This document shows, piece by piece, positions 1 to 13,389 of a stretch of DNA of 64,000 bases. Numbering within the stretch: the first letter of the stretch is position 1; every line of letters begins with the position of its first letter. Origin of the DNA: Brachypterus glaber (taxonomy: Eukaryota > Arthropoda > Insecta > Coleoptera > Kateretidae); NCBI GenBank assembly GCA_958510825.1, contig OY294051.1:3844001-3908000 (forward strand). Reading direction: 5' to 3'. The notes below the pieces were generated by a model. The model ran no database searches. It was not told where the DNA came from and was given only the letters and a program-made list of their open reading frames with translations. The position numbers were made by a program, and so were the translations under genes.

Positions 1-345
1 TTTGAAGTCGATATCTCAACTGATTCAAAAGTTAAGAGGGGGGGGTGACTTTTGGACCGCTCTGTATATAAGGCTTACAAACTAACAGAAGGACAGACAG
101 ACCGAAAAATTTTAATACCCACTTTTTCACATTTCCTCAACGTTTCATGAAATGTTAAATACGAAAAAAAATTAAATAAATGTTTTCACATATACCTAAA
201 ATAATTTTGAAAACATTTTAATAGTAATAAGTTAAAGATTATCTGTATAACATACACTTTTTAGTTTGTATCTTTAAATACAAACTTAAGTAGCCAATGT
301 GTTCTAAATAAAATTTATTTATTTTTTTATTTATTTTTATACTAT
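1..345. other. Repeat-derived AT-rich sequence, no gene
   Basis: Starts with TTTGAAGTCGATATCTCAAC, which recurs near 4613, followed by a G run and an ACAGACAGACC motif near 90-103. No coding signal. Confidence 0.5.
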
Positions 346-412
346 TCACAGCACGCATAAAAACAATAAGAAACTTTGAAAATGTGCGTCAGTTCGTCTG
401 TCTGTTCGTCTG

Positions 413-1307
413 GGTATGTATTCTCGGGCTCGAGAGAACGCATTCCCGGGAGAAAGGTAGTGTGGGTTGCATATTCTTTCTCTCGAAACGCAAAACTACT
501 TATTCTTGAACTTCACTTCGCACGAAAATTGAGGAACTTTACTTCTACTACTCGGGATCGTGAGAAGCGGTCGTTCACGGAAATTATGACATATAAGTTA
601 GTCGCGCGCATTCGAACATAACCCTATTTTTGCTTTGGTTTTGTGTTGTTAATTTGAATACCGTTTTGTTTTATAATAGTTAATCGTAATTAATAAAAGA
701 TTTTTTATATTTATAAATTATTATACATATAATAATAATAATAATAATAATAATATAACGATGGACGATTTGGAAATTGTGGGGGCTGTTGCCCTTTTGG
801 GAGATCTGCAAGATGCGGAAGATCAAATGGAGAACGAATAACGGGAAGTGTTGGCTAGGGCCGACCCTTTCCAACTTTCCAACAAAAAAATTATAGTGAA
901 TTCAGGGCTAAACAGCCCAATATTGACAAGAGGGTTGTCCTGAATAAAATTTTAAAGTATTTCTTTTTCTGTTTTTATTCTCATTTCTTACACATTAATT
1001 TTTAGATATTAATTATAAAAATTATTCAAACCATAGCAACTTGTTTCTTCTTCTTCTTCTTCTTCTTCTTCTTGTTTACAAATAATGAAAATAATGACAG
1101 CCTGCGCACGCAAACTCGTGTCGTATAATCTGATTGGTTAAAATCCGCTAAAATACTTGGCAACGCTGCAGCCGGCTGCAGAGATCCCATCACGCTCACT
1201 ACTATTCAAGAATAGCATTTTATAATTTTCAGGAACTTTGATATGATGTGATCAGTTCCCTTCCTACGAAAATTGTTCACGTTCTCTCGAGCCCGAGAAT
1301 AGATACC
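413..1307. mobile_element. PIF/Harbinger-like element with long TIRs
   Basis: Ends share GGTAT(G/C)TATTCTCGGGC followed by TCGAGAGAACG in inverted orientation. A CTG at 410-412 and 1308-1310 may be the target duplication. It splits the repeat at 346-1490, compared with the undivided copy at 26.98 kb. Inside are a transposase N-terminal remnant (761-952), an (aat)n run (731-754) and a (ctt)n run (1045-1073). Confidence 0.6.
761..952 (+). pseudogene. Harbinger (HARBI1-like) transposase N-terminal remnant
   Basis: Reads MDDLEIVGAVALLGDLQ, then after 26 codons an in-frame TAA, then REVLARADPFQLSNKK and LNSPILTRG before a second stop at about 952. The RADPFQL...LNxxxLTR pattern resembles the start of PIF/Harbinger nucleases. 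It lies inside a TIR-bounded element (413-1307). The catalytic core is absent. Similarity judged by eye only. Confidence 0.4.
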
Positions 1308-1490
1308 CTGATGTCACGTTTTTTTAACACGATAACTCAGTAACGAATTATCCGATCTATTAGATTTTTTTAGGAAAAACCCAGTTCTGTGTTTTTGAAA
1401 ATAATCCACCCAAAAAAAATATGGGGCTAAACTTTTAATAAAATCGATCGAAAAGTCCGATTGGCGTAACAAAAAAATATCTTTTATAAT

Positions 1491-2496
1491 AACTTATTAT
1501 TATTATTATTATTATTATTAATAAGGTTCAGTTTAACCGCTTTTTAATAAAATACCCTAAAAAAAATAAAAGTTAATCCAGAGATCAGGAGTACGAGTCT
1601 CATCCCCGGCTGTCACTTTTTTTCTTTATTTTTTTAACTTTTACTTAGGAAAGTCTTGCTAGGTTTGGAAATCGAAATAAAAATAATGCTTTTTTTACGT
1701 TTCTGGACGTTTTATATCCAAAAATTATGATCTTCGTCAAAAAAAAATCTGTCTATCCGGAATATTTGTGACCACGATAACTAGAGAACGCTTTGAGCTA
1801 AAGACTTCAAAGTTTTAGGCTGGGATTGTTTTTGGTAAAAATCGTTTTGGGGTAAGGGAGTAAAATGGGTTAAAAACAATCTTTTTCAAAAACATTTTTT
1901 TTTTCAATTTATTTTACGAAAAAATAAACTTTTTTTAAAAAAATTTTTTTTGAACAATATATTTTTATTTATTTTTTTATTTTTTTGGTTTTTGATTTTA
2001 ATGGACCTAGGCCTATATGGAAAAGCATTATTTTGTTGGCAGCGGTCTTTTTTATTAATTTTGCTTTTTAAATAATTTTAACTTAAATTTAATTAAAATA
2101 TTTGAAAAAATCGAATATACCATCTTGTGAAGAGTGTGTAATGGAATGCGAAGCATTAGATATCTTCACGACTTGTTATTTTATTTATTAGTTAAATACA
2201 CTAAAAGTTATTTAACGTTTTAAAAGATACTTGTGCATCACATATCATTCGTTTTTTTACAAGAAAAAAATGGATTTTTGCCAAAACATTAGCTAACCCT
2301 GACACGAAATTTGTAGAGTGAAAAAATATATCTAATAATATTAGATAAATATATTTATTGTGTCTGGCTGCCCACGGTAAAATATCTTTAAGAGGTCTTT
2401 CTACCTTCAAATTTTAAAAATATTTTGTTTTTAAACATTTTTTTTATACAGAAAGAAAAGATATCATTATGAAATTTTGTAGCTATGTTTATTTAT
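1491..2496. other. Low-complexity and degenerate repeat sequence
   Basis: An (att)n run to 1522, a GATAACTAGAGAACGC / AGCTAAAGACTTCAA module at 1775-1812 (recurring inverted at 62.03 kb and 50.1 kb), and long T/A runs. No gene seen. Confidence 0.5.
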
Positions 2497-2814
2497 TTAT
2501 CCAATACATACAGATAATAAGACAATTACCAGTTTTATTTTAAATAGATAAACTCAATAATAACCCCCGCGTGGCTTTTACTTTATTGAGTGGATAATTA
2601 TTTATTTTACCCACTCAACTGTCACTTGTCAAATTATTTTCTTGTAAATGTCATTAAAATTTTTAATAAAAATATGAATTCCTAAGCTATTTATTGGATA
2701 AAACCTTGTATGGCACTCATGGGTAAACCGATATTGCCCTCTCTGCTGACGCCTCAGGTTACTTTTCTCATGGGCAATATCTTACTTTACCCACTAGTAC
2801 CATAAATAACTATT
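2497..2814 (-). mobile_element. 320-340 bp interspersed repeat, copy A
   Basis: One of five copies in the window (others 34221-34556, 43221-43553, 46383-46717, 54930-55262). Bounded by TTATCCAATACATACAG and CTAGTACCATAAATAACTA, with GTGGGTAAA/TTTACCCAC motifs near both ends and a GGTTAATTTT hairpin, partly lost in this copy. No clear TIR or coding capacity; class unknown. Confidence 0.75.
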
Positions 2815-3780
2815 TTAGAATTTTAAAGTGCCAATTTTTTGTCATAATTTTTTTTTGAAAAAAAAAAAAAAAACATCCAAAAACGGTGGTCGCCATAATT
2901 CCGGCGCCGTTTGGATCGACTAAACAAAAAAAAAAAAAAACGGGATATTATTCAGTATTGAAGTCGCTATAACCCTATCTAAAAAAAAATTTTGGCCGAA
3001 AAATAACAAAATGAAGACATTTTTCTTGAAAATTATTTAAAAATATTTTAAAAACGTCCGTAAAACAAAAAAACATTTTGTTTTTTTTTGACAAAAAAAA
3101 ATCTTCTAGGTAGCGACTTCAATATTAAATAATATCCCATTTTTTTTTAAATAAAAAAATGGCACTTCAAAAATCTAAAAAAAATGTATTCTTTATAAAT
3201 AAACATACCTACAAAATTTTACAATGATATCTTTTTTTCTTTCTATATAAAAATGTTTAAAAACATATTTTTAAAATTTGAAGGTAGAAAGACACCTTAA
3301 AAAATGTCAGAAATTAACAGAATTCGTACAAAAATTCAGCCTGCGGCGCTAACAGCATGATGACCATTTATTTAGTCGTCACTTTCTTACTACGAGGGGC
3401 AGCACTCTAGCCCCCCGCACAAGCGCCCTGGCGAGGAAAATTATGTTTTTTGGAAACATGGGGCGGGAAAAAAAGTTTTCCGGGCCCCAACTGGCTCGGT
3501 CCAGCCCTTGGGTGACACCTATCCAGCGCGTATTGAAAAAAAAATGCTCACAAGGGAAAAATAAAAAAAAATAAAAACAAAAAATTAAAAAATGCTAACC
3601 CTGACACGAATAAGTTTGCAAAGTGAAAATAAAATAGCGTCGATATTTCTTAATTTAAAAGTAACAGGAAACCACCTATCCAGCGAGTAGGTCTGGTATG
3701 CAGGAAAATGAGAACGGCATTTTATAATTTACTTGATTGCTGTTATAAACTTAGAGTGGTACCATAATTGTGGTACCAAC
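2815..3780. other. No gene; A-runs and unclassified repeat fragments
   Basis: Several A/T homopolymer runs; a less AT-rich patch at 3340-3540 (GGGCCCCAACTGGCTCGG) followed by CACCTATCCAGCG, which recurs at 3674. Probably an old element; no reading frame of note. Confidence 0.4.
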
Positions 3781-4367
3781 CACATAGGTAGAGAATATAT
3801 AGAGGAAATAACACATAGGTAGAGAAGCTATAGTGGGTATTAGACAAAGACAAAAACACATTAGGTGTGTAAAATTTAGTCCGCCATTTTTACCTTTTAA
3901 ACGTCAAAATTTGTAAACAAAAACAAAACCTCAAAAAGGTTTTTCACATTTTTACAAGTCTTTACAAAACAAATCATTTTTAAGTTCACAATTTTAACAC
4001 TATAAACAAAATAAAACTATAAAGACAAGCAGATACCACAAACAACGCCACAAAAAAAATATCACCAATTATTCGATTTCACAACAAAATGACAGAGTGC
4101 AGCGTTGTCGGACCTCCTACCCATGCAAATTTACGTTTGCTTGCATTTAAACGGTTTGAATGTAAACTTATGCTGTCTTTGAGTGTTCTTATTAAAATAT
4201 TGGAAATTTATTGGTTTTTATAATTAAAAATTATACGGTTGAAATATTGTTGGCAACGTAGAACCGCCATTTTTACCTTTTAGATGTCAATTTTCTATCT
4301 ATTGTTATTACGCAGCGCAGAAACCTGCGAAAACGTTTATTTCCTCTATATATTCTCTACCTATGTG
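3781..4367. mobile_element. MITE with CACATAGGTAGAGAATATAT TIRs
   Basis: The first about 31 bases reappear inverted at 4337-4367. Inside are two CCGCCATTTTTACCTTTT direct repeats. 587 bases, non-coding. Confidence 0.65.
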
Positions 4368-4901
4368 GGAAATAAACGTTTGCGCAGGATTCGGCGACAT
4401 TAATACCCATTTTCAACCCAATTTTTTTTAATTTATTTAAAAATATGAAGTTAAATGGAGAATTTTATAAGCTTTAAAATGATGTATTACACGACCCCCC
4501 TTTCCATTTAAAAAAATGTGCCCCCATGCCCCCCTGCCTACATTTTAAGAGCTGAAAGTATTAAATATATGCTAAAATATAGTTTAAGTTGTCTTATTTA
4601 AAAGTTCCAAATTTGAAGTCGATATCTCAACTGCGAAGAATAGGTGTCAGAGCTAGCCGAATATAAATTGGTACATCCTTGATTTTTATTCAAAACTTTT
4701 TTAAATGTGGTCTCATAAGTATTGCGTATTTATTTTATTTTAACCATTATAAATAAAAAACCTACTTATATACTCAAAACAAAATATATGCCAAAATTAA
4801 CTTATAAAATATAGGTATTATAATAGTAATAAATAAAATGTATGACAAAGTAACAAAGTAACTTTCTACTTCCGAAATAAAATTTTGGAGAGTAACCTTA
4901 A

Positions 4902-5139
4902 ATATGATAAGAAACGATATGCAAAAAACCACTTGTCAATAGCTTTTTTATTTTTTAGAAATGGAGTTATCGAGTTTACACCTAGACAGACAGACGGACG
5001 CAAAAATTTCTTTTACTGATTTTGACTCAGAATAGTCTAAAATGTCGAGAAATATGAGAAAAACATGGTCATAGATTTTGACTTCGGCGAAGATTTCAAT
5101 ACATCGGCACTCTTAGTAGTACCTACTAAGTGCCGATGT
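4902..5139 (+). mobile_element. 3' fragment of the CATCGGCACT (Helentron/INE-1-like) family
   Basis: Carries the AGACAGACAGACGGACGC motif (4987 on) and ends in the hairpin ACATCGGCACT...AGTGCCGATGT. The 5' part is missing. Confidence 0.6.
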
Positions 5140-6028
5140 AAAAATGTAGTCTGGTTAAGAGTTATTGACGTTTTATATTGTTTGTGGGCCTGTATTATCA
5201 TTGATAAGGAAGAACCGATTATTATCTTTTTCATTGTCTTTTTCCTTTAAGGAAATAATCTCAACACGTGTAAAGCTTAGTTTATTTCATTAAAACCCAG
5301 TATACTTTTACTATAAACCATAATAAACGGAACTTATTACACACAAGGTTATGCTATCTTGGTCTGTACTACTAGGGGAATGTGGTATAATTCTGCCAAT
5401 AAAAAAACTAATTTTTGCACGACCAATACTAAAACCTAATTTTACGCTTTCATTTTCGGGACTTAACTTGCCGTTTTTCTCCCAAAGGATCAAAAATCAC
5501 GGCAACCTTGAACATATTAAAATATTATAATTACTATGTACTTTGCTGGTTCAAAAATTAGGTTTGGTGATGTTTTGTAATAAATTAGCGATTCAAACCA
5601 ATTTATTTGATTTTAACAAGGAACACCTTTAAAAATAACATTGTTATAAAAATTTATACATAACTTAAAATTTATCATCTTCGTCCATTTTTTTGACGTT
5701 TGTGTCAACCATATTAAAAAACAATTGAAATCGCGATAGCCCTGAAACTGACTTTTCGCAATTTACAGGCATCTTGATTAAATTACGAAAATAAAACAAC
5801 CGATTTTAGACGCATGGTTTTTAATTTTAATTTAATCTACCTACCTAAATTATGTTTGGTCCTGCAAAAAATAGTGTATATACCTCAGGACTAACGTGGC
5901 TGTTTTAGTCCCTTGCTTTTCTGTTTCCCTCGCTCGCTAAGAAAACACTCATGCAGCGGGACTACAACTGCCAGTTTAGTCCCTTGGTATATAAATAACT
6001 ATTTAACAGTTTAATTTTGGTTATTAAC
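5140..6028. other. No gene; includes an inverted-repeat module at 5878-5995
   Basis: ATATACCTCAGGACTAA near 5878 is matched by TTAGTCCCTTGGTATAT near 5977. The rest shows nothing recognisable. Confidence 0.4.
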
Positions 6029-8384
6029 CCCTTCCGCTCCATTATATCCACGTATGGATATTTGTAGGTATAGCAAAATTTACCACAATATCCACAGTTG
6101 GATATTTGTTTACGGGATTTTCCATATACATTTTAATCTGGTATAGGGAGACACTGGCCGGCCATTTGGATGTGTCAGAATTGTGGAAAAAAATAAGTTT
6201 AATTGTGAATAAAATAGTATACAAATCTCGGCGGAATATTTAATTTTTCATTCGAGAATAAGAAGACCGCGGGGCTACGCCCCTTGGCCAGCTAACTTTC
6301 CCTCAAGAAATGAAATATTTTCCACCTCGGTATGTAATATACTATTTCCTACGATCTTTTATGAAAATGACATTTAGCACACTCTTTTGTTCTTTAGAAA
6401 ACGCCTCATATCGCACTAGTTTGATATTTTTATGTCATACTCGTGTGATATTTATGTATGGAGGTTTGCCTAATTTTATTTAGATATTCACCTCGTAGAT
6501 TCTATGAGTTTTATTCACCTTGTTTTATAAACGATTTTCCACTTTTTACCACAGCCTTTTAATCTAAATATTTCTGTTTTTCATGTCAAAAATAGAAACT
6601 ATAGTTATAACGTTACTATTTTGACCATTACTGTCTAGTCTAGACAGTCTAGATCTTTAAAAAATTACTTAATTTTTGATTTAGTTACCTTACATTACAT
6701 AAAAAACATCAAAATACACAGTATTTTTCTTATGAAATGTAAAACAGTACAAATTTACTGTCTTATATGGAAGCATAAGTACAGAAATCTAGTTTAATAA
6801 GCAAACTACTGAAGTTTGCATTTATTTAGGAATAGGCAACCAATTAAACAGCTATGTATTGTATTAAATATAAAACCAAGAAAACTAAAGCTAAATGAAA
6901 ATTATATTTCCTGTTTGACATACCTACATATATAAATTTGTATGCTATTTATTTTGTGCTTTGCTTTTTTTAAAAAATAATAAAAATTAGAAAATTTTAA
7001 AACAAGAAACTTCATATTTTTTCGGGATCGTAAGAAACATAGTGTACATAACTCGTTGGAAAGTGTATTTCATACATGAAATATGTCACTTTCCACACTC
7101 GTTATGTAATATACTATTATTTTGTCACAATCTCCCCTACCAATTCGAAATAGATTTTAGTTTTACCTAAACTGACACACGTGTGATAAAAACAAAAGCA
7201 ACATTTTTAATGGTCTATTAATAAATAATGGTTATATACTATTTTTAGAAACAATAACTTTAACGACATGAATATTTAATAATTACCATTTTTCTCGCAT
7301 TTGATGCAAAATCTATATTTATACGAACAAATCTGTTTATTATTTACGGATTGTTAACTTTTGAACGCCCACATCTGAATACCTGAAAATATGCGCAAAT
7401 ATAGTAAGAAACTGTAAACAGTGTTCTTTTTAGTACATCTGCCGAACATTAATTTGTATAGCCCAACCAAAGAACATTTCAGGGTCCTTTCGTATAAAAG
7501 AACTCTACAAAGTTTTACTCGTCATAATCTATCAAATAATTTAACAGTGTTTAACCTTTCCTTATTTTCTTAAAATCAATAACAATTTTTATTAATATTA
7601 TTGAATTTTCTTTTTTTTTCACAATCAAAGCTATAAATTTCCTATGAATATATAGCCTAACTGCTCACCACAATTGCTATCGCGCGCACTAGGATAAAAG
7701 GTGTATCTCTAGCATTCCAAAGAAGTCACTAGATCTAGTCAGAAGAAAATCTACAAAGGAAAAAGGTAATGTCAATGGTCTAGCGTACAAAGGTGCTTAT
7801 CGACCGATATTTACTTTTAGCACCAGTGCTAAAAGTAAATTACTTTTAACACCAGTGTCTTAAAATGACATTTTAGAAACTGACAGCATGCATTAAAAAT
7901 TATACTCTTACTGACGTTCGTAGAAAAAATAATTTTTATTAAATATATAAATTAATTTCAAAATGTCCGTCTGTCTGTTAGTCTGTCACATTTTTTGTGC
8001 GAACTATAACTCGATATGAAAATTTAAGAAAAAATCTAATTTCTGATGCAAGACTTTCCTCAATGCTTTTTACGCATGAGTTTTCTATTCGTTATCTGTT
8101 ACGATAAGAGAAAATAAAAGGAAAATAATTATAATTAGTTGTTAACATTTAAAATGATAAGATGATTAATTGAAAGTAAAAAATTTGGAACGTGTGACAA
8201 ACACCGGGACTTATCAGCGCACGTGGAGACCTCGGTGGAAACACGATTTATTATTATTATTATTTAGTCTATAATAATATAATAGTAATAATGTATTAGG
8301 TTCGGGAAATAATATTATTCAGTATAATACCAATTAGTATTAATATTGTATAACGCCCTGTAAATTTCGAATCATCACATCTGC
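6029..8384. other. No gene; assorted small repeats
   Basis: CCCCTTCCGCTCCAT (6029) recurs at 12396. Palindromic modules ending TAATATACTATT lie at about 6345-6370 and 7030-7135. A perfect short palindrome TTTACTTTTAGCAC/GTGCTAAAAGTAAA is at about 7811-7840, and an (att)n run at about 8249-8265. No coding evidence. Confidence 0.45.
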
Positions 8385-8512
8385 AAAAAAACATTTTTGG
8401 TTTCTTATTTTTGGAGTGTTACGCCCATGTTAATGGTATAGAAAATAACGTTACAGGGGGGGGGGGTGTGGTAGTCCAAAATTTGCGTTCGTAATACTTG
8501 AACGTTCCCTAA
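8385..8512. repeat. Partial copy of the AGGGAACGTTCAAG element
   Basis: Matches the right two-thirds of the element at 55378-55530: GTTACGCCCATGTTAATGG, a G run, and TTTGCGTT...AATACTTGAACGTTCCCT. Confidence 0.6.
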
Positions 8513-10246
8513 CTGGTAAAGTTAAATACGAGAAAGTACCGTATCTTAAAAAATCCACCTATATATAATTTATGCAATCTATTAAAATTTCATTATCAAC
8601 AAAAATATAGATTATTTTCTTTTTATTCAAACATACCCTGTCTTTTTAAAATACAGTTCCCTCTTATACGTTCCTGGTATATAATGTTATAATAACATTA
8701 CCTACGACATTAAATTAAGTATGTCAATTACCCCATTCTCGACCCCATTATAACACAATACAGAGATCCGGCAACCCTAACCAAACATCCCATAAATATG
8801 AGGTCACGGCCAATTTCTCATCGTAGACAGAGCCGTTGGATTTTATCGATGTCGATTCCAAAAGGGCGCTCGGCGCCGTCCGAGGTCGCCCGAGTGGCGC
8901 TCGGGGCGGCCCCTTTTGCGTCGGGAGGGTGAATAATAACAACAACATCGGCACGAGGCCGTCTCGACGCCCTGCGTCTTTCTGGACTATTATATGGGTC
9001 GAGTCGGGAGAAAAGGGACCATTTTGAAACAGTTTAAAACATCTTACACAGATGAAGTGATGCTATATTTGAAGCGAGAAAATTTTCACCCGTACACACC
9101 GTAGCCTGTTTTTAAGAAAATAGCAAAATGGAAGTACAGGAAGCGGTAAATAACAAAATAGGAAAAAACGAAAGCTTTTATTTTTATGGTAAACGAGCAA
9201 AGAACTGACGATCATATCAAAATTGTAGATGAAAAAACAAATTGTTACCAAAGTTGGGTTAGTAGCAGTGACAAAAAGTTTATGTATTTTTGCCAACAGC
9301 TCAACAGTTCTTTTGCCATAGGTTTCTTTACATATCTAAAAATATATTTGAGTAAATAAAAAATATGATAGAAAAGGCAAAATATTTAATAAAATATGTG
9401 CTATTCGAAAACTGTTACGAAATTTGACGTTTCTGTACAGAAAAGTATTCATTTGCGCACAGAACTGTCAAAATTAATTTGTTTTCGAGGAAATTTGCGG
9501 AATTGTGGGCTTTTTTATAGGCGTCTTATAGGGGGAATATATTTTAGGCGAGCTGGGAGTTAGAAGGAAGACAGACCTAGAATTGATTACTGCTCACAAA
9601 TACCAGAGGATATAGGGTGTATTTTTTTAAGGAAATGTCTTGTTACTCGTCTCCTCTCGCTTGTGTGATATGTCCAAAGTACAAGCCAACTCAAATCTTC
9701 TAATATTGACAATAAGGGCCCTTTTCACCGTCTAAAGAGCATGTCCTTGTGTTCCAAAGGCCTGGGTATGAAGTATATATATATATATTTTCTTGTTGAA
9801 AACAATATTATGCTCTGATTATTTTCATTTACAAGATTGGGCTGTTATTTTTAGTGGTGTGGAAGTATGGTGGACCGAAAAAACCACCGATGCAACATGG
9901 TGCAATGCTACGCAAACGATTTTGCATTAAATTAGGGCAAACATACGTTTTTTGGGTAATAAATCATCTAATTTTACGTCGTAGAATAAAATAGATTAAA
10001 TTATCTACTGCGTTGCGGTACAGCCCATTTAACTTTTATTATACTATTCACGGCGCGTCCTGGACGAAAAATTCTTGGGTACAAATGTGTTTCATAAAAA
10101 ATAAACTGAAAAAGTCCGTCCGTCCGTCCGTTGTCACGTTTTTTATGGACACGAACTCTCGATAAGAACGAATTATATTTTTTTTGTGTTAAAAAACTTA
10201 TATAATAAGAATAGAATACCTAGATGCGAGTTTTGACGTCAAAATA
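8513..10246. other. No gene; one GC-rich patch
   Basis: 8850-8980 is strikingly GC-rich (GGGCGCTCGGCGCCGTCC) in otherwise AT-rich DNA, with no domain-like translation. From 10034 an ATACTATTCAC repeat with GTCCGTCCGTCCG begins. Confidence 0.4.
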
Positions 10247-10393
10247 GGTCTGTTCGTTGGTGTTGCACTTTCTTGCACTTTGCAGTCGAACAAATTTTGC
10301 CATGTTTAAAAATTAGGGCACAAATACAGTACTTATTTGGTTAGACGAAAAGTGTACGTCGGTGCAAGAAAGTGCAACACCAAAGAACAGACC
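10247..10393. mobile_element. 147-bp MITE with near-perfect TIRs
   Basis: GGTCTGTTC(G/T)TTGGTGTTGC and the next dozen bases are inverted at the other end (about 32 bases, one mismatch). TA flanks each end, fitting a Tc1/mariner-type duplication. Confidence 0.75.
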
Positions 10394-10591
10394 TAATGAC
10401 ACCTAGGTTCTCTAGGTCACAGGGCCAGAGGGCGTGCTTAAAGCAAAAGATAAAATGGGGCAAATTTAAGGACCGACAATAACACGGCCGGGCGTAAAAT
10501 AGTTAAAAATAACACTGTTTTTTTAGTTAACCAGACGTTTGCTATCTGGCAAATTTACCAATAGGTTTAAAAAAAAAAAGGAAACTAGCAT

Positions 10592-10785
10592 TTTTTATGA
10601 AGCTGAAGTTTGCAACGTTTTTTGCATCGAAAATTCAAATAGTATATTAAAGTATTAGTTTCATAACATACGTTTTTAGCGCACTCGTGCGCTAAAAACG
10701 TGACATGGAACAAGTGCTTTAATATACTATTTTAATTTTCGATGCAAAAAAACGTTGCAAACTTCAGCTTCATCATTTTTTACCT
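10592..10785. repeat. Nearly perfect 190-bp palindrome
   Basis: Arms run from GAAGCTGAAGTTTGCAACG through AATAGTATATTAAAG and ACGTTTTTAGCGCAC to a centre at about 10685, then back. The inner part is the GCGCTAAAAACG family also found at 12.9, 15.9, 22.2 and 57.0-57.4 kb. Confidence 0.8.
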
Positions 10786-12649
10786 ATTCCGAAAAAAAAC
10801 TGTGGTTTTAACCGACAAAAACATGGTTTTAACCGACTAACGCTGGGGAGTAATTTTCGACTAGATTTCAAATGTTTTGTGGTTCCTCCGTAACACAGAA
10901 AAGTTTTTTTCTTACTGAAAAAGTTAAAGAGAAATCGGGGTTTACCTTGCATGTAACAGACCAGCTGGTCAATTACATAGGTCTAATATTAGACAGTCGC
11001 ATGAGCCAGCCTCGACTAAATTTATTTTTTGCAAGGAAATATAATCTTGTATTGCTTTTTTAAGAACATGGTATAAAGGTTAATGATTTTTATAATTTAA
11101 AACATTAACCTATTAAAATTTATATACATACATAATACGTATTACATATTCTTAAAATTTTTGCATTAATAGAAATTCATTAAAATTCAAGATTGATTTT
11201 AATGTTTGTTTAAACATAAAAAAAGTTGTTTATAAATTCAAATGGCATTGGACATTATTGATATTTACAATTTTGGGCAATTATCAGTGAAAATATATAA
11301 ACAATAAAAATGTATAAACAAGGCGATTAAATTTGGAAGCTTCGTGTACGATATGTCTCGTAAATATAGCTTTAATAACTGGCAACCCTATTTTTTAATT
11401 TCCTCATTTCCTCTTATAATCAGACGCCGGACTGTTGGTATTCATTTACCGGGGGCCCGAAAAATTTACAATTTTGAAAAATATATTGCATAATAAAGAT
11501 AATTATATTACGTATAACTTATTTTACTAACTGGACCACCATTTCAATGCTGTTATTGTACCTCTTTGCCAAAAAGTTTTTGGGATATCCAAATTTTAAA
11601 TACCTGTCTATAATAGCGTCCCTATCTCTTTGTTACTAACAGGGAGTTCCTATCTCTAGCTAGCTATTTATACGTCAGACATAACAACCTATTTTTTTGG
11701 TTCAGGTCGGGTTTTTCTCCTGCTTGGTGTTTTTAATGATAATGGGGGGCTAAGTCCGGCCATTTAAACAGGGAGAATACAATTCTAACGAAAAATATAC
11801 CTTAAAAGCTTTAAAAACCCTAAAAATCAGCAAATAAAAATACAGGACGTAGACTTAAGTTATACGAAGTTGGACGTATACGAATGCCCAATTTTTTTTA
11901 GGGCTTTTCCTCAAAAATTACAAAGATGTTGCTGCAGTGGGCTCCGAGATACCCTGCACACCTCGTCTATAGTATTTGTTACCTGGGAATTTTTTGGGTC
12001 GCCCTGTATAAAAAACTATTGACTTGTGCAACGTACCGTATTAAAATTTGTTTTTAAAACATTACATATATGATTATGATAAACATATTTTGATAAGATG
12101 TTTGTGTATTTTATTATTAAAAACATTTTAAATTTTTAAATGCAAAACAATGTGATTTTTTGTCAATAAAAAATAAAATCGTAAAAATTATAAGTGCCAG
12201 ATAAATGCATAATATGTAAAACAAACATATCCAAAAAATACCCAAGGCAAAACGAACATCTGACATAACATTATATTATCGCACACATATACCTGCCCAA
12301 GTACAACATTGCACATTACATATTGTCTTTAAAAGGAGATACTGATAAACTGAGACCTAGATCTAGTGTACTGTCAAAAATAGCCAATATCTAACCCCTT
12401 CCGCTCCATTGTATCCACATAAGGATATTTTTAGGTATAGTAAAAATTACCTCAATCCACACCTACGTGATAAGGGCGCATCGTGTTTTAGTGGCATTAA
12501 ACTTAATACTTTTATTTGTAGCGTGCACTATGGTCCGAGAAGCCCTCATTTTTGGAATTCGACTTAAAACTAAGACTTAAAAACTATGTCTTTATAATTA
12601 TGGATAGTTAAACTATGTTTAACATAAATATGAAATAAATTTTTTCTAT
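10786..12649. other. No gene seen
   Basis: AT-rich, with a CCCTTCCGCTCCA repeat at 12396 and a GCCCTGTATA transposon-like end near 12002. No splice-bounded coding frame found. Confidence 0.4.
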
Positions 12650-12965
12650 TTTTCGACTCTTATAAGCTCATAATCACACGCATTTTGCGTGTTCTTATAG
12701 GCCCATAAGAGGTCTCTACTTTTTTTTCTGTTGGGTTGGCAACATACAAAAGCCTATCTCTTGACGTTTTGCGTGCAAATGTCAATGTCGATTTAAAGTT
12801 TAATTTTTTACAAAATTTTGTGTTTAGATTATTTTTTACCGTGTTAACATTGTGGACTGATTAATTGCAGTGAAAAAAGAAGAGATGACTCGTTTTCTAA
12901 ACTTGTACTCGTGCGCTAAACACGTATGTTATGAAACTAGTACTTTAATATATCATATTGAGTAC
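12650..12965 (+). repeat. GCGCTAAAAACG/AGGCCCATAAGAGG repeat, full-type copy
   Basis: Begins CGACTCTTATAAGCTC with a CACGCATTTTGCGTG hairpin, then AGGCCCATAAGAGGTC, and ends CTAGTACTTTAATATATC. It is the empty-site relative of the copy at 14.99-15.67 kb. Confidence 0.6.
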
Positions 12966-13389
12966 TTTATGTCTGAGACTGATTCAAACTTAAAATTATT
13001 TTAAAAATTTCGTTTAAATTTTCATTTTGTAAATGGTATATTTTCCTACGCAGAAGTAGTAACTCCCCTTCTTTTTTTTGTAGACTTACATCATTTTATG
13101 CAATATAATTTATAGTAATAATATATATAAAAAAGAATTTGTGTAGTTAATTCTTATGCTATTTCTTTATTGATCTTTATATTTTTTAGCTTATGCTTAT
13201 GCTTATACTTATACTTTCGTTTAAAACTTCCCCGAAGATCCAAAGGATTTTTTTGATTTTTTTGCACCAAATTGTAGCTTAAGGCATGCTGTTTCTAAAA
13301 AAGTGGTGGCTTTTTGTCGATTTTTTGGTTTCGCCAAGAAAAAAAATTATAAGTAAAATATTGCACGCAGAATATTAAAAAAAATGGAC

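Larger units (their letters stand above)
346..1490 (+). repeat. ATACTATTCAC-type repeat, interrupted by the 413-1307 element
   Basis: 346-412 (ATACTATTCACAGC...CTGTCTGTTCGTC) continues after the insertion at 1308 with GATGTCACG, CGATAACTCAG, CCGATC. The same order without the insertion is seen at 26826-27190, and a shorter version at 10034-10230. Unclassified interspersed repeat. Confidence 0.6.
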
